From: Daldinia sp. FL1419
Taxonomy: Eukaryota; Ascomycota; Sordariomycetes; Xylariales; Hypoxylaceae
Reading direction: 5' to 3'
NCBI GenBank assembly: GCA_025201765.1
Contig: MU623363.1
Span: forward strand, 193,192 to 257,191
DNA length: 64,000 nt
Under the pieces are notes generated by a model, which did not search any database, was not told where the DNA came from, and was given only the letters and a program-made list of their open reading frames with translations. A program made the translations under genes and the position numbers. Numbering within the stretch: position 1 is the first letter of the stretch; each line of letters starts with the position of its first letter. Shown piece after piece: positions 49,401-62,008 of the stretch.

Positions 49401-49635
49401 TAGTGGCTTGCCACTCCACCGTATCGGTCGCCGCTTGAGGGGGGTAGAGGAGTGTTAATTCCTCGTCCGTGGCCATATCGCTTTCGATAAAGCTCGGTAA
49501 TTCAGTATCTGGGGTATTTTCGCTCGGAGATAGCTTTCGGTTTGCGGGTCGAAGGTGTTTATGAGGACGGCCGTGCTCGTCGGGTGAGAAGGGAGCTTTG
49601 CGCTTGGAGCGCGTAGCGGGACTTGAGCCGTTCAT
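46432..49635 (-). CDS. NMA111: Nuclear HtrA-like serine protease NMA111
   Basis: Minus-strand exons are 49635-49286, 49229-46732 and 46661-46432, giving 1,025 residues; yeast Nma111 has 997. The trypsin-like triad is visible: His124 (ILTNRHVV), Asp155 (VHDFGILRF), Ser238 (SGGSSGSPV). Two protease-like halves and several PDZ domains follow, e.g. [20 protein letters not shown] and [16 protein letters not shown], as in the family; the second half is degenerate. An acidic tail ends the chain. The start at 49635 gives [17 protein letters not shown], a likely nuclear-localisation start. The frame is open up to ATG 49863 with an Arg/Ser-rich extension of 76 residues, so a longer form is possible. 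Known role: pro-apoptotic protease, also linked to lipid homeostasis. Confidence 0.94.
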
Positions 49636-49863
49636 GACCGCGCGAGTTGCTCGGTGACTTGCTCGGTGACTTGCTTGATGTCTAGGACGTGTGCCTACGG
49701 TGAACGGACGTATGAGACGGTTGGTGAGTTTAGATCGATTACTAGGGGTAGATGAGAGCCTTGGCAACAACGTAGGCTGGGAAAGCCCTGAAGAGAACCC
49801 TGATGACGAACGAAGTCGAGAGAGGCCTGACTCAGCAATGCGCAAAGGCAATAGGTGCCTCAT

Positions 49864-52017
49864 CCAGCGCCAATACCTCTTCTGATGTTTGCCTCACTCA
49901 TCTATTTGACGATCGAGATAGTTGAATCTTTGTGCCGAGACTATAATTGTATTCAGATAATAAGAAGAATGAGAAAAAAGATTTACAGAAAAAATAAAAA
50001 ATAAAAAATAAAAAATAACGAAGGTGACGCGGATGGTGATACCGAAACTATCATCTAATGTTGGAGTTGATTCTGATATGCGTATGTTCCCACAATCCCT
50101 GTTGATAATTTTAACAATTGAATCTCGATATTAGTCTCAATTTCAAGACTGTATTCTTGATTCGATACAATTAAAGGGACCTTCTGCGGGAGGCCGGATC
50201 AAGGCAGGCTTTTTTTTTAAGAAGCTTTTTTTTTTTCCGCCTGTATCCTTCCCGGTCGGTAAATACGTAAATACGCAAGTTGTAGGTGGATAACCTGCGG
50301 CTCTAACCTTTTACTTTAGTAGATACAGATTAAGTTTTGCTGGATGATATGTATAAGCAAGGGGCAGGGGTGCGATAACAACTCGATAATTAGTTCGTTA
50401 TCTTAGCGTCTTAATCTTTTAGGTGTCTGGGTGTTTACCTTTCAAATTTATCCTTCCGATCCGCTGCACCGGGAATGTTACTTTAAAAGTAAACTTTTTG
50501 CACGTGGAAAATAAAAGAGGCTCTTCGTCTATGAAATATTTATATTGAGCTATAGCAGAGCCTTATCATAAAGAATGGAAAAGACACTGTTTTACAAAGT
50601 TTTAGACGTCTTACCAATTTGTTGCTACATATATGTATCTAACCTACCCAACTACGTGTTCCCATCGTTGCAGTAGTTAAAATTCCTCGCTTCTCAGCTT
50701 GTCTCGATCAACACCTTGCGAGAGTACTTCTTTGTAAATATCCACCTAACTTAGGTGGCTAGGGGTTACTTCCCAACGGATGTCGTCAACCCCGTGCCGT
50801 GAATGCCTAGTAGGAAATAGGTGACTCCCAGCCTTAAGTGCATGTACCTACTCCAAAATCCCACATAAGGCATGCATTTACTAACTTAGGTTAGTACATA
50901 ATAGGTGAGGTACTCGGAGCGGTCAGATACTTTACGTAGTGTGACGCAGGTAGGTACTTATAAGCCACAATAACTTATCCCCGATTGTGATTTTGCTACA
51001 GATACCCACGCCTCTTAACGCTTTTGTTTCTTGCAAAAGCTGGCGATTCTTCTTGTAACAGGGACATTCGGGCAAACATCGTATTCCTTGGTATCGTAGT
51101 CGGCAACGTAAGCTTGCTGCCTTCCATCTAGGTAATATCACAATCCTATCACAATTGCCCAGTCCTAAGGCTAAGTATGGGTTACATCTCCGCAATGATG
51201 TTAAAGCATGCTTGGTGTTTTTACTTTTTTTTTTACTTTTTTTTCATGGGTTGACACTGCCTAGATACTCTTATACTATTTCATTCACATGATACTGCTC
51301 TATACCGGTGGAAGTGTGTTAAGAAGAGACATGACCTGCGATTGTGAATATGATATGTTTATTGCATCATGTTGGGAAGGGTGGGTGAAGTTGCATGGTT
51401 GCCTCTCATTTTCCAAGAATTCATGACAGGTTTCTGATGGCCGGGGAAGGGAATAGAAGAAATAAAGATATCTATAATAATAGTTGCCACTTTTCAAAGC
51501 GTGCCGGCGGGTTGAGTTGGTTAAGGGGGCTTCAGACATTCTCTATAAATCCCCAAAGCATCCTCCGTCCCGATTGTTTCTATCCGCGGGTGACTGGTTT
51601 CCCAATTTCAAAGACCATTCATCTGCTGCCACAATATCCTACCCAAAACCTTGGTGAGTATAAATTCTCTCCATCCTCTCTCATCTGCTTGCCTCTAGTT
51701 TCATTTCTCTGTTAAGGTGTTTCCTTCTACGTTTTCTATGCAAACACTCCGCATCAGATACACCTTGCTGCCTCTACCTGTACAAGGCATCTACTAGTTG
51801 TTCACTCTACGAGACAACGTAACTACCAGTTGACTTTTATAAATCGTACCTCCCATACCCAACTTATCCATAAGCTACCCACCCCGAGGAAGCTCACGTT
51901 GTCAGCACTTCTTTCCATCTCACCACCTCCCATATCCCACTAACGAACATCTCAAGGACAATCATATTCTACTCACTCAAACACGCTTCAACAGCAATCA
52001 GCGTCTCATCTAACGCC
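49864..52017. other. Intergenic region, no gene seen
   Basis: Promoter side of both NMA111 and the SANT-like gene. It contains a tandem AAAAAAT run (about 49989-50018) and poly-T tracts near 50211-50236 and 51229-51243. I found no supported coding sequence or RNA gene. Confidence 0.5.
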
Positions 52018-52924
52018 ATGCCGACCGGAAAGAGTAGTGGTGGATCTTGGAGCCCGCAGGAGAAGGTGCGTAGATCATGACCTCGTACCAACCCTAACTC
52101 CCAGCCTTTACAAGATATAGCTTATAAGTATCAACTGTTAACCAAAGATGCCCTACAGCTTGAGCTCCTTCTTCAGATTGTCGAGCACCTAAACGGATCT
52201 GGCAGGAGCATTCCCTTTAGTGAGATTCACATGCCCGGACGTACCACCAAAAGCCTCCAACACACTTGGAAACACCTTCGTGACGAGGCAGCAGCCTACC
52301 GCAACGGCAAAGACGACAACAGCAATACGGAAGCCGCTGCCGCCACCGACGGCAACGGCGCCAACAAGACACCCAGCAAGACCACTACTTGTATGTCGCC
52401 GCTTAATTTACTTGATCTCGCTTGGCCTTATGATACCTTGGCATACGCTTAGATGCTAATGCTCGCAACTTTGCAGCACGCCGACGTAGTTCTCGCTCGA
52501 GAACCCAGAAGAGACCTTTCTCCGAGTGGCTTAGTGACGATGGTACGTAGTTTAACCCCCCTTCCCCCTTACGCTCCCTTTTATCTCATATCTTTCCTTC
52601 TATATTCTAACTGCCTACTTACGATTTCACAACAGAGGAAGACATGGTTTCTATCAAGAAAGCCCGTCTCTCATCTGACGAAGAGAAAGAGCAAGATAGC
52701 GAAGTAGAGAACGGTACGCAACTCATCCCACTTATTTACTCGTGTCTTCTTCTTTCCGCCCCTTTCACTTGCTAGTATTCGACTCCCTTTACTTACACGC
52801 ATATAACACAGTCGCTGTCACTAAGAGCAAACCTGTCAGTCCCGCTAAGCGCGCTAAGAACGGGGAATCAAAGATCAAGTTCGAAGACCCTACGGATTAC
52901 GATACCGAATACAACGAAGCGTGA
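52018..52924 (+). CDS. Small SANT/Myb-like DNA-binding protein
   Basis: Five exons (52018-52065, 52159-52390, 52477-52542, 52636-52713, 52812-52924) give 178 residues. The first intron, with its acceptor after CCTACAG, joins SWSPQEK to LELLLQIVEHLNGSGRSIPF, followed by MPGRTTKSLQHTWKHLRDEA. That is a three-helix SANT/Myb-like module with Trp at the expected positions. The rest is Lys/Glu/Ser-rich and disordered, with basic clusters (RRRSSRSRTQKRP, SPAKRAKNG) that could direct nuclear import. All later junctions share one phase (1) and have clear GT/AG ends. Many such small fungal proteins are uncharacterised; a chromatin or transcription role is inferred from the fold only. Confidence 0.75.
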
Positions 52925-54254
52925 ATTCGCCATCTTATTCCCAACAATTAACAAGGTACCTTTAGTATTTCGTGGCTTCCTATTCAAACCTCCCGGGAAC
53001 ATCAATTCAGAGTCAATCCAGCTATTACCTAGGAGCAAACCTTGAGCAAACATAAACTGATCCTCGGTCATTTGAGATGTCTTCTTTCGTGCTTTGCGTT
53101 TCTTGCGTCGCGTTCTACGTTCATTACATGAAAATAGGATTGTGTTTCGTTTGTGTTTCGTGACTTGGTTCGCAATAGGCGAGAAGTCTCGTAGGGTGGC
53201 GATCTTTGCGATTTACGCTAGGGGGGAGGCACGATCGAATAATGGTTTATTTAAGCTGCGAGCGATCGTATGTACACTTGCTTATAACGATTTATCTAGT
53301 TGATTGATTGCGGGTGAATTCTAAATTAAAACTTGACTTTCCTCTTAAGATTCTGACGATTAGTGGATAGCTGTCGCTTGTCTAATGCGGTTTTCTCCTT
53401 TACGCGTGGATCTATAAACTGAATCTTGTTCTTGCTAGTGTTAAAAACTGTTTTATAATTCAACCCATCAATAAATACTCTTATGGTTGTGATTAAAGGA
53501 TGGAAACATTCTAATTTCTGGTAGAAAGTGGATGGCACAGCAACAAGCAATTACATGCAGCTTATAAGCCAACATAGTACATTCACCTCACATGCTTACA
53601 TTCAGTTCGCTTATCAACTCCTAAAATTTCGAACTGATTCATCTATAAAAAACATCCTTTTAGGAATGTTATAAATATCCAATCACAGCATCTATGCTGT
53701 CAAATTATAAGAATCGAATGTGAGGCAGCCAAATAAGCCCGTGAAGGTCAAAATAGTGGGGGCGACCCCCCCTTTTTTTCGACCTCTAGGCCGAAACACC
53801 ACCCAGGATACCTCATATACATATGTCACAAAAACAACAAAAACTATCACGTACGACCATAGGATTTGGAACACTCGGGATCCCGTCCGCTCTCCCATAG
53901 ATAAGCCAAATACCGCCGGATTAGTAATTGGGTCGGTGACGACCAGTGAATCCCCGGTGTTGTACGTTTTCTTTTACATTTTTACGGGTTGGGGGTGTTT
54001 TTTTTGGTGGCTATACAGGCTTCATGTTTGCGTATATATCTACTGCTACTCCTAATCTAGGTACCTTAGGTGCTGGACTCACTGTTTTTTCTCCAATCTA
54101 GATATTGCCATCTTCGTCGTGTCATATTCTCGTGGCTGGTTGCTAAAAGCATACGTGTAGGTATTGCAAGAAGTAGGTTATAGGCGGGTAGACAGACCCT
54201 TGGCCTATTATTCAAAGTAACCACCTTCATATCCATCACCAAATCGCCCTGGCC
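52925..54254. other. Intergenic region, no gene seen
   Basis: Between the convergent ends of the SANT-like gene and the AAA+ gene. AT-rich, stop-dense. CTAGGTACCTTAGG occurs near 54057-54070. The open frame at 53720-54055 has no protein character that I trust. Confidence 0.5.
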
Positions 54255-57200
54255 TTACATCATCTTGGCCTTCACATCCTCATCCGTCACAAAATGCGCT
54301 CCTCCATCGCACCGATACCCTCCAGGGACCTTGGTCCACGAAAACCCATAGACGCAGACATTCATCCGCTCCAGCGCCTCCTGGACCTTCTCCTCCTCGC
54401 AAACCCGCTGCTGCGTCGCCTCGAGTTGGTTCTTGAGCGAGTCACAAGCCGCAACATCCCCGCTCTTCTCCGCCTCCTGCAGGCTGCGCTCCAGACGCCT
54501 GATCTCCGTGTTGCGGAGCGTGCGCCTCGCGTGCTCGATCTTCTTCGCTTTGGACACCTCCTGCCACACGGCGTCCGAGACTTCTTCTTCCCGGATCTCG
54601 GCGTTTGTTGCGTTTTTCCGCTGCGGATTGAACCCGTTTTGAGGTACGTGGTTTCCTGTGTGCACGGCCGTGGCTTGGGCTGCGAGGAGGTTATTAAGGC
54701 TTTGGCGCTGGGTTTCGATCGAGGAGCTGGTGCTCGCTGTGGAATAGCTGGTTTCTGCTCTAGGGGCATGAGCCGTATGCATAGCGGGAGGTGGCGTGGA
54801 GAGTTGTGGATCGAACATCATTGGATTCATGTCCATTCCTCGGGTAGACGGCTGGTGCGGCTGGTATGACGCTAGCATGTTGCTGTATTGTCTTGTAGGT
54901 CCTGTAGGAGTACTTCGCTCTCTTTGCTGGTTAATCATCTGCATCATACAGTCTAAGATTTGTTTTGCGGGGATGACTCGAGCGTGGTGAGAGCAATCGT
55001 AATCGATGGATTCCAAGAAACTTCCTAGGATTCGTCTTGATAGGTTTCTTACGTCACGGGCGTTACTCCAGCCGGGGAGTAGTTGCATAGAACGGAAGAG
55101 TCTCTTGACTTTGGCATATTCTGGTGAGTTCTGGTTCCTGAGGAATCCGCCCTCGCTTGAGAATTGGCTGAATTCAAGCCCCTTGGCAAGCAAAGCGACG
55201 CAGTCATCAAGGGGAATATCGTCGAAGACAATCTCCTCCGGGAAGAGACTCGCAAGAGCTGGTCGGCTCGATATGAGGGTATGCATGTCTTTTGTCCAGC
55301 CGGCTAGGATCACGATTATCTTACCTTTGTGAGACGGCCGTGCGAGGAATTGGATTAACTCGTCAACTGCCTCGGTCTCGTAGTGTCCTTGACTAAGCCT
55401 GTGGGCTTCATCGATGAAGAGAACTCGTCCGATACCTTCACGGAGCTTCTTGCGCGTCTTGGGGACGGTCTGGCCAACATACTGCCCGACGAGGTCGGCT
55501 ACGGTGCATTCGATTACTTCGGGTGTCGCCAACAACCCCATGTTGTAAAATATTTCACCCATCTTCTGTGCGGTGATTGTCTTTCCGGTACCTAGGGGAG
55601 AGAGATGAAAGTTAATACTGCGTTCAAATCGGACGCCAAGTAACTCTTAGAGTGTACATACCTGACGGTCCTTTGAATATGAAGCTTGTCGGGACTTGGT
55701 CCCTCGGGTTTAATCCGTGCTGCCTTGCTCCGAAGTATCGCCTCTGATATCCGACGAGTTTGTCGGTGATAGTGCTGTGCACAAGACCCTCCATTAACTT
55801 ACGACAGTCGAGACGAGTTCCTCTATCGTGGTCTGGATCGAAGTCTACTGCCTCCATCTGTATGTCAATGTCCATATTACCTATAGGCATCTTCGATATT
55901 CTAGTTTCATAATTTGTTTTAGCTGAAGATAGAAGGCTATCGACCTCTCCGGCATTCGGAAAGTTCGGGCGCATCAGCGAACGTTCAAGAACTTCGCGAG
56001 CTACGGTGATGGCCTGGTCTGAGAAAGCCAGCTCTTGCTGGTCCAGCTTCAATCGCAGAATTTGCTCTAGCTGTGAGAGATCGAAATTCTCAAAGCGGAA
56101 AGGTCGTTCAATGGGGAAACGTCGTGAGAGACCTGGGTTGACGTTCTGGAACATGTCCTTTATCTTGTCTTCATAGCCGATGAGGATAATGCATCGGTCC
56201 TCTCCAGGTACTCCCTGGACCATCGATACTAACGTATCGATCACTCCAGTCTTGAACTTATCCTGCTCTCTATCAGGGTCGCCGGCGTCTAACATATACG
56301 CCTCGTCAATCACTAGGATCTTACCAACGGTGGCCTCCAAAATATTTCTCGTCTTAGCTTCGGACTTTCCAAGGCAGTCGCCTATAAAGTCTGCGGGGTT
56401 CTTCAAGACCACTTGATTATGTTAGTTTTTTGACTTATTATATTAATAGGACATCGAAACTTACCATCACCCTTGCTGAGGTAGCCCAAGTCGGCCAGAA
56501 TTCGACCATATAGCTTAGCTACTGTTGTCTTTCCAGTGCCAGGATTTCCCACGAACAGCTGGTTCAACGAGAACTTGAGAGGGGGGCGTTCGCGTAATTC
56601 ACGCAGGTAATTATGCTGAATTGTGCCTATCATGCTTTGCACACATTCTTTGACCTGCTTAAGTCCGATAAGCCTCTGTAGTTCGACCCATGCGTCGCTG
56701 CTTTGGGCCGCGGTAGCCGGATCTGGACCGATTATGTCTTCCTTGGTGAAGAGTAAGTAGTTCGGCTTTCCGCCGTATTTCTTCTCTTTTGTTATGCGCT
56801 GTGCTTGTCGCTGCGAAATCCTGGCCAAGAGGTTTTGGACAGCACGTGCGTTGCCAAAGCTCCTACTGCCACGGTTCTGAGCAAGTCGGCGAATGGCAAT
56901 GCGCATGTAAAGCCCATTCATGCCGCCTTCTACTTTCATGTTTCCGCCATATTCTTTCTCTATATTATCGTTGAGTATCTTCCAGAGCTCCCTATCGTTG
57001 AAATCTGCGAAGTTCATTGTGTAGGGGATTCGGCTACTTAGACCCGGATTATGCTCAAAGAACGACTCCATCTCATCCTTGTAGCCAACGAATATAACAA
57101 CAAGCCTGCCGACGTTATTCTCCATCGCCGTTAGTATTATATCTAGAGCTGCTCGTCCAGCGCTATCAGCGTATGGGGCTGTAAGTTGATAGGCTTCATC

Positions 57201-58040
57201 AACAAATAGCACGCCGCCTTCATGGTATATCATCCTCTTAAGTTTCCTTTTAATAGCCGCAGTGCCCTTAGCCGCCAGTTCAATACCGGTGGTTTCTTTG
57301 ACTAGATCGGAATCAAGAACACCCATACTGTATAAGAACCTGGCGTATAAGCGAGCAAATGTCGTTTTACCTAAGAGTTTACGTTAGCTCGTACGTATTC
57401 GGGGGCTTCTAGGTATGAGTTACTCACCCGTCCCGGGGTTTCCTTGAAAGACAATGTTGAAACGTTCCGATTTCAAAGGCCGGCTTTGCTCTTTACAAAC
57501 CTCGACTTTAGACTTAATATCGAGGAATTGTTGCTTAACCTCCTCCAATCCTTCGTATTTCATTAGCTCGTCAAGGACGTCGTTAGTTTCGCCATCAAAC
57601 ATCTTTCTGCGAGTCCATTCTTGGCTCGCAGCAGATGGAGTAAAGCCAAAAGGCCTATTATCACGGGGAGATGACTGGAGAGTAACTTGATCGGCGGTGG
57701 CACCAGGATTTGGTGGGCTTGACTGAGGAGAATTAGGGCACGACCACGAGGTCGGCGGAATCACCGACGAAGATCGAGGAGTCGGCGTATTAGGGCAGGA
57801 CGATGTATTCCCTCCCGATTCTGACCCAGGTTTACTCAGACCCCAAAGATGGGACCCATTAGCAAAGAGGCCCGCCATGCCCGGAAAATCAGAATAGTCG
57901 AGGAGTGGTGATAGGGGAAAAGTTACCGCATCACTGTCCCCTACGTTTGAATTTATATCTGGTCTCGTAGACGAATCTGACGGTGCAGTAGCAGGATGCG
58001 GACTCGAAGTTGAGTTGGTTGGTAGAATAGCATCTGACAT
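54255..58040 (-). CDS. Triple CbxX/CfxQ-type AAA+ ATPase
   Basis: Four minus-strand exons (58040-57428, 57370-56465, 56411-55662, 55591-54255) give 1,201 residues. A disordered Ser/Pro-rich head (about 1-140) is followed by three AAA+ modules. Walker A motifs are FQGNPGTGKTT (rebuilt across intron 1), FVGNPGTGKTT and FKGPSGTGKT (rebuilt across intron 3). Walker B motifs are VLFVDEAYQL, ILVIDEAYML and VLFIDEAHRL. Each has the CbxX-like pattern GYKDEM / GYEDKI / GWTKDM after it and Arg-finger-type segments (NPGLSSRIP, NPGLSRRFP). A coiled coil near the C-terminus precedes a conserved-looking tail (SWTKVPGGYRCDGGAHFV). Relatives are annotated as SpoVK-like in fungi; the substrate is unknown. All three introns are 53-70 nt and split or flank P-loops. 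Confidence 0.92.
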
Positions 58041-59720
58041 CTTGTCGTTGGTAGGCTCTTATAAATAAAAGAACAAAGGGTTCTTAGTGGGTCATGGAAA
58101 AAGAGTTGCTAGACTGTTCAGTGTTTAGGGTAGGCAGTCAGTTACACTAGATCAGGCAACAGACAATATCTTTCCGAATTAGTGACAAGTTTGTGACTTA
58201 CTCTAGTATTGCTTGTCGATTCCTAAACCCCGCCGTCGGTTTCTTGGGCAATATCGTGAGATTTCCGGCAGGTTCTTAGGTAGCTTGATAGACAAACAAA
58301 AATGATAGTAAAGATAATAGGAACACTACCTGCCTTCTAATAAAGAGTGTTCTGGAAATCATGACCTTTTTATAAAGATACGAAGCTAGAAGATAAGGCA
58401 GATATATATAAACGCATCCCCTTGTACCTCTTTACCAAGTGACAAGGTTGAAATACAAAAATTAGCAATGCTGCCTATTAAGCTTTACCAAAAGCCGAGA
58501 GTTGAGGCTGAGCCTATACGTTGAATCTAGATCTTGAAGTGTAAAATTTACACTGTGAATACTGTACCCTTCGTTGTCGAGGGCTTATTGCCTATCTCCA
58601 TAGGACTCTATGTGATAAGTCGATTCTTAGGCGTTGATGCGTTATACCTGCACCAAGGAAGCTCTGTGGGTCATTACTGACTGCTTCGCCTGTCTTTCGG
58701 GCAAATATTATAGGTGTTGACTAGTTACTGGCTGACTGGGTCCCGTTAAACTTCACGGCGCGTCAACTTGGTTGGTTGCCATTGGGCCAACTAATGAGTA
58801 TGTAACACCTTTGTTGCATTCACGGCCGGCTATTCTTGAAACGAAACGATATGACTAGCCTCGCACGATGCTCCCTTGAAATCGCGGTCAGTCTTTAGAT
58901 TGAAATTAAGCCACAGCCTCAAAACATAAGGAGACCTAAGTGTCGTAAGCAATAATCTGGACTAATCATGGTTCAATACTTGGGTATGCAGTCTGCCGTG
59001 GAGCAGTCCTCCGGGGTATATATTGGCCATTCCGAAGGATATCCGGGATGATTTCTTCCTGGGAAGTGCCTTGCTAATAGCTATCTGGGCTGTGGCTCTC
59101 TCGTAGAGCGGGGTTTGAGAGTACCTCATTAGTAGCGGCTTTGCCTGCAGCCTTTGTGCGACTTACATACTGATAGCTCCAGGGCTTAGACCCCTTTCGC
59201 TAGATTCCTGACATGCCCCTATTGCTCAGCTCTCCACATCCATCGCCTCCTAGAGAGTGCATTGTATCACCTGAATGAACAGGATAGCAGTACCCTTTTC
59301 GTAATCACATATTTTTTCGAGTTCCAACCAAGACTAGGTACTCTATTATCAACCCATTTCCTCGAGACGCACTGTCGGCTATTGAAGCTAACGAGCCAGG
59401 CCTGGACAAATTAATTATAATTGATTAGTACAAATAGTTAAGGCATAGAGAATACCTAGGTTTACACCTATAATGAGGTATAGCGGAATCGATTAACCAT
59501 CCTCGTCCCCTTTCGACCGTCTCAGTCTTGGTAAGATGGCTAAGTGAAATGTTCAAGACATCTGTGCCCAATCAGCAATATAAATGCAGAGTACTCTAGA
59601 TATTCCTTTGCGAGTTACTGAACATATGATAAGTGGGCTCAACCTTTATTTACCTACCTAATTAGCAATCTTTCTCTATGTTCGCAATACATGTAGGGTA
59701 TCAAATTTTCCACGTACGGA
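58041..59720. other. Intergenic region, no gene seen
   Basis: 1.7 kb between the AAA+ gene start and the end of MLH1, both on the minus strand. No coding frame, RNA gene or repeat is supported. Confidence 0.5.
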
Positions 59721-62008
59721 TTAGCAACGCTCAAAGACTCTGTAAAGCCCCTTGAGGCTTGCCAATTCAAGCACACCACCCTTCATGAACGACTTCGTCG
59801 CTACCAATCTTGCTTTAAAAGCCGGGAACAAGACATGTTCCACTGCGCGGCGGATTTGAGTTCTTCTTGCCTTTATCTCTTCGGGGATATCTTCTTCCGC
59901 CTCGTTCTCGTCATTACTCGGGAGTGTCGGAAGCTGTTCTGGGACGTAGAATGCCGCTAGCTCCTTAAGAAACGTCTCGAAACATAGTTTCTCGTCTGTC
60001 CAATCCACATGTGGACCGAGGCGGAGAAGAAACCGTGGTAACTTCGCTATAGATGGTGTGTAGCCCTTTAGGAGAAGCGGTATACTCGATAGCTCACCAG
60101 CTGGAGATATATCGAAGCTGAAGTACTCCAGCAGCATTTCCCTTCTCTCAATCAGTTGCTCCGCCACAGTATCCACGACCTCATCTACGTCGAATTCGCT
60201 GTCGTCCATAGCATTAACTCTTTCCTGTTCAGCTGCAATCTTCAGAATTTCGCGTAAGTCAAGCGCAGGTTGAAATTTTATAACACCAAAATTGCCAAAA
60301 TCGGTGAGCCCAACTTGGTAGAAATATTCAAGGCACGCTCTGCCATAATCGACAAGAAAGAGTTTGACGCCTCCTTGGATGGCGGCTAGTCGGCGCCTCT
60401 CATCCACGATGCCCACAAAGGTGTGATTAGCAAATACCTCGGTGAGTTCATGGTGCATATCATCTCTAACAGCGGAACGAAGTTCGCGCACACTAGTGAG
60501 TCGGCAGAGGATCGGTTCACGATCGGTTAATTCATAAACCGGTTCTTGAGCTACGCCGGGCGTGGTATTGCTAGCTATATGGGTTGTTGCCGATGGGGAG
60601 GCCACAGGAAACATGCTCGTAATTTTGCGCAACGAAGCGTCCGTTCTGACCATGTTACGTTCGTCGGGCCGCACGAGTGTTTTTTTGGGACCCGGTGTTT
60701 TAACACAAGAACCACTTACATCAGTCTGGGAGGTATCGGAAAGCATGGAGCCGGGGAGTAGGGTCTGTGTGAAGAAAGTGCGGCTCGTATCAACTGCTGC
60801 CAATTTATCCCGGATATTCTCACAGATACATTGGATGATTTCATCCTCATTGAGAAAATTGACTTCTTTCTTCGTTGGATGGACATTGACGTCAACTCGT
60901 TGAGGATCGATTTCAAGACTGAGATAAACGAATGGGTGTCCATTTTTAGGAAGGAAGGCAGAGTATGTCTGTTCCACTGCCTTCTTAATATTGGATGATT
61001 CAACACTACGATGGTTGATAAAAAGAAGGAGGGTCGTTTTCTTGATATGGTAGTTTGCGTTCGTCGCCCATCCTGAGGCCTTGAAACCCCAACGGTCATC
61101 GGACGCGGTAAACTCAATCAGTTCGCTCGCAACGGAGTTACCGTGAATCTGGCGGATACGGTCTATTGTAGAAGCTTGTTGTTGAACCGTGATTGATGTG
61201 CCAGAGTCGCCATGTTTTTTACAGGAAAAGCCGACACCAGCGCAGTGGATGGCATAGCGCCCGACCATATCAATGATCTTGTTATACTCGTCGGAAGTAG
61301 ACCTAAAAGCTTTGCGGCGCGTTGGGACGTTATAAAACAAGTCCTCGACCGATATTTGAGTACCAATCCGCCCCGCAATGGGTTTAGGATCGGGCGACTG
61401 CCCAGGCTTTGCAGGCGACAGTTTGCCCCCGTCGAAGTGTGCGCGCCATGAACAATCTGAGTCTTTTGTCCTTGTCGTCACTGTCAAGTGAGCAATATGG
61501 CTAATGCTGGCAAGAGCTTCACCTCGGAAACCATAAGTGCAGATACTACTTAAATCCTCAAATTTCTTAAGCTTAGATGTGGTGAATCTCTCACATAAGA
61601 TTGGCAAGTCTTCTTTCTGTCGGACGTCGTAAGAATTTAGGCACATGCGACGATTAGGACTGAGAGTAACTTACATTAATTCCGTGGCCATTGTCGGTGA
61701 TCTGCAATAACTTGAGACCGCCGTCTCTAACGAGTACTTCCAAAGACGTCGAACCGGCATCGACAGCGTTCTCAATTAATTCTTTTAAAGCGTGCACTGG
61801 GGCCACGATGATCTCACCAGCAGCGATTTTGTTCACAACGTCTGGATCTAATGCCTAAATTCGTAGAGTCGAAAATCAGCCCTATGTTCCCTAACGGGGA
61901 CGGAAAAGGAACACTAGCCTTGATTCGGCGAGGAGCATATTCATCTGAGGATGATGGGTCCTTTCGTTTGGTACCTCTTGGCTCATCCAACTCCATGGGG
62001 TCAGCCAT
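59721..62008 (-). CDS. MLH1: DNA mismatch repair protein MLH1
   Basis: Minus-strand exons are 62008-61919, 61854-61675 and 61616-59721, giving 721 residues. GHKL ATPase motifs: [10 protein letters not shown] (metal/ATP), [15 protein letters not shown]; then the transducer with [13 protein letters not shown], a variable linker, and the MutLalpha dimer domain with the hallmark C-terminus FERC. Family role: Mlh1 pairs with Pms1 and others downstream of MutS in mismatch repair and meiotic crossing over. The first junction is odd: [12 protein letters not shown] is rebuilt with a GC donor (AAG|GCTAGT); a GT donor six bases later would add Ala-Ser. The second intron (58 nt) is canonical and joins GHGIN to [11 protein letters not shown]. 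Confidence 0.96.

Noticed and set aside
54294..54869. 191-codon plus-strand frame opposite the AAA+ gene
   Set aside because: Leu/Arg-rich shadow of the coiled-coil coding region.
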